From: Puffinus mauretanicus
Taxonomy: Eukaryota > Chordata > Aves > Procellariiformes > Procellariidae
Assembly: GCA_023333565.1 (NCBI GenBank)
Contig: JAJKFH010000115.1
Coordinates: 3,472,001-3,536,000 of the forward strand
Length of the DNA stretch: 64,000 bases
Reading direction: 5' to 3'
The notes beneath the pieces were generated by a model. The model did not search any database, was not told the origin of the DNA, and was given only the letters and a program-made list of their open reading frames with translations. Below are positions 63,439 through 64,000 of the stretch, piece by piece (positions within the stretch are counted from its first letter, which is position 1; each line of letters starts with the position of its first letter). The position numbers and the translations under genes were made by a program.

Positions 63439-63575
63439 ATATTCTGTGGATCGACACACTGACCTTGACAGAATATTCAACATCTATTCAGGAAATGGAT
63501 CCTTATTCATCTCAAAGCCACTTGACCGGGAAGAAACTCCCTGGCACAACATCACTGTCATAGCAACTGAAATCA
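63439..63575 (+). CDS. CDH9: CDH9 seventh coding exon: middle of EC4
   Basis: A 137-bp exon (phase 2 to 1), again the conserved size, for the end of codon 418 to the first base of codon 464. Encodes [20 protein letters not shown], the EC4 calcium motif LDREE (446-450) and [11 protein letters not shown]. Sequons NGS (437-439) and NIT (455-457) are potential N-glycosylation sites. The donor is AAATCA/gtaagt. The following exons for the rest of EC4, EC5, membrane span and cytoplasmic tail are not in the window, so the gene is truncated by the window edge only. Confidence 0.95.
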
Positions 63576-64000
63576 GTAAGTTGGAGAACATTAGAACTGA
63601 AAAAAGACTGAAATTCTACAGTATCTATGATTTATCTTGTTTCATTAGTTTTGCCCTTATTCAGATATTATCAATAGACAATATCTTTAAATAAACATCT
63701 AAAAGTTCAATTTATTACTTTAGGATTATCTTTGCCCATTCCTGAAAAGATAATTTGGAATTCTCAGGCTCAACAAAACCATGTGCAGTATATATTAGAC
63801 AAATTAACCGGTTCCTTGAGAATTTCCAGCAAATAATTTGGTGCAGGTGTGATACACTGGCTTTATCCTAAACTAAGTCTTTGGGAAAATCCTTGGAAAA
63901 AAAGATGTCCATGACAGACAAATAACACATTGTCAGAATGACCACTGTAAACAGGGGAAGAAATTATGCTTTACCTCAACTGCTTTTAATTTGTCTCAGG
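63576..64000 (+). other. CDH9: CDH9 intron, left part
   Basis: Starts at gtaagt and runs off the right edge. The cadherin-like reading frame stops being homologous exactly at the donor. The last bases (TTTAATTTGTCTCAGG) contain a pyrimidine-rich CTCAG that could be the acceptor of the next exon, but only one base remains to judge it. Confidence 0.8.

Noticed and set aside
1..64000. A new multi-gene defence, mobile or regulatory system
   Set aside because: The window has one split cadherin gene, LINE fossils and non-coding DNA. No clustered unknown genes, arrays or integrase-type elements were found on either strand.

Overview
The window is vertebrate nuclear DNA, almost certainly from a bird and at least sauropsid. 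It is AT-rich and intron-dominated. It carries CR1 (chicken repeat 1) LINE copies ending in the ATTCTATG-type tail repeats typical of avian CR1. The one protein-coding gene I can support is a type II classical cadherin on the + strand, best matched to cadherin-9 (CDH9). No bacterial-type gene, CRISPR array or operon is present, and nothing indicates a new multi-gene system.

CDH9 layout: a probable 5' UTR segment plus the first coding exon at 5318-5630, then coding exons at 28276-28570, 53971-54090, 56312-56479, 60387-60574, 61863-62116 and 63439-63575. The complete coding exon lengths (295, 120, 168, 188, 254, 137 bp) and phases agree with the conserved type II cadherin pattern. Together they encode about 463 residues: signal peptide, short propeptide with an RTKR furin site, and ectodomain repeats EC1 to most of EC4. 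The rest of EC4, EC5, the transmembrane segment and the catenin-binding tail lie beyond the right edge. A non-coding first exon and the promoter presumably lie to the left, or unrecognised within 1-5317.

The two large introns (22.6 and 25.4 kb) hold most of the window. Repeats in them are a 5'-truncated CR1 tail (34662-34877), a composite CR1 block (45291-49403), a probable ancient vertebrate SINE-like repeat (37655-37850), simple repeats and A/T runs. The CR1 block has an RT fragment, a nearly complete but broken second copy with ORF1 esterase, endonuclease and an internally deleted RT, and an extra tail of another subfamily. Several short AT-homeodomain-rich or palindromic stretches could be conserved enhancers, but this cannot be settled without alignment.

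The most distinctive observation is a decayed second copy of the exon that encodes the end of EC2, about 1.2 kb upstream of the functional one (about 55048-55215). It has lost its acceptor AG and its reading frame. Other points worth checking are a tandem splice donor after the EC1 exon, a weak donor after the EC3 exon, a zinc-finger-like relic at 10251-10378, and the architecture of the CR1 block.
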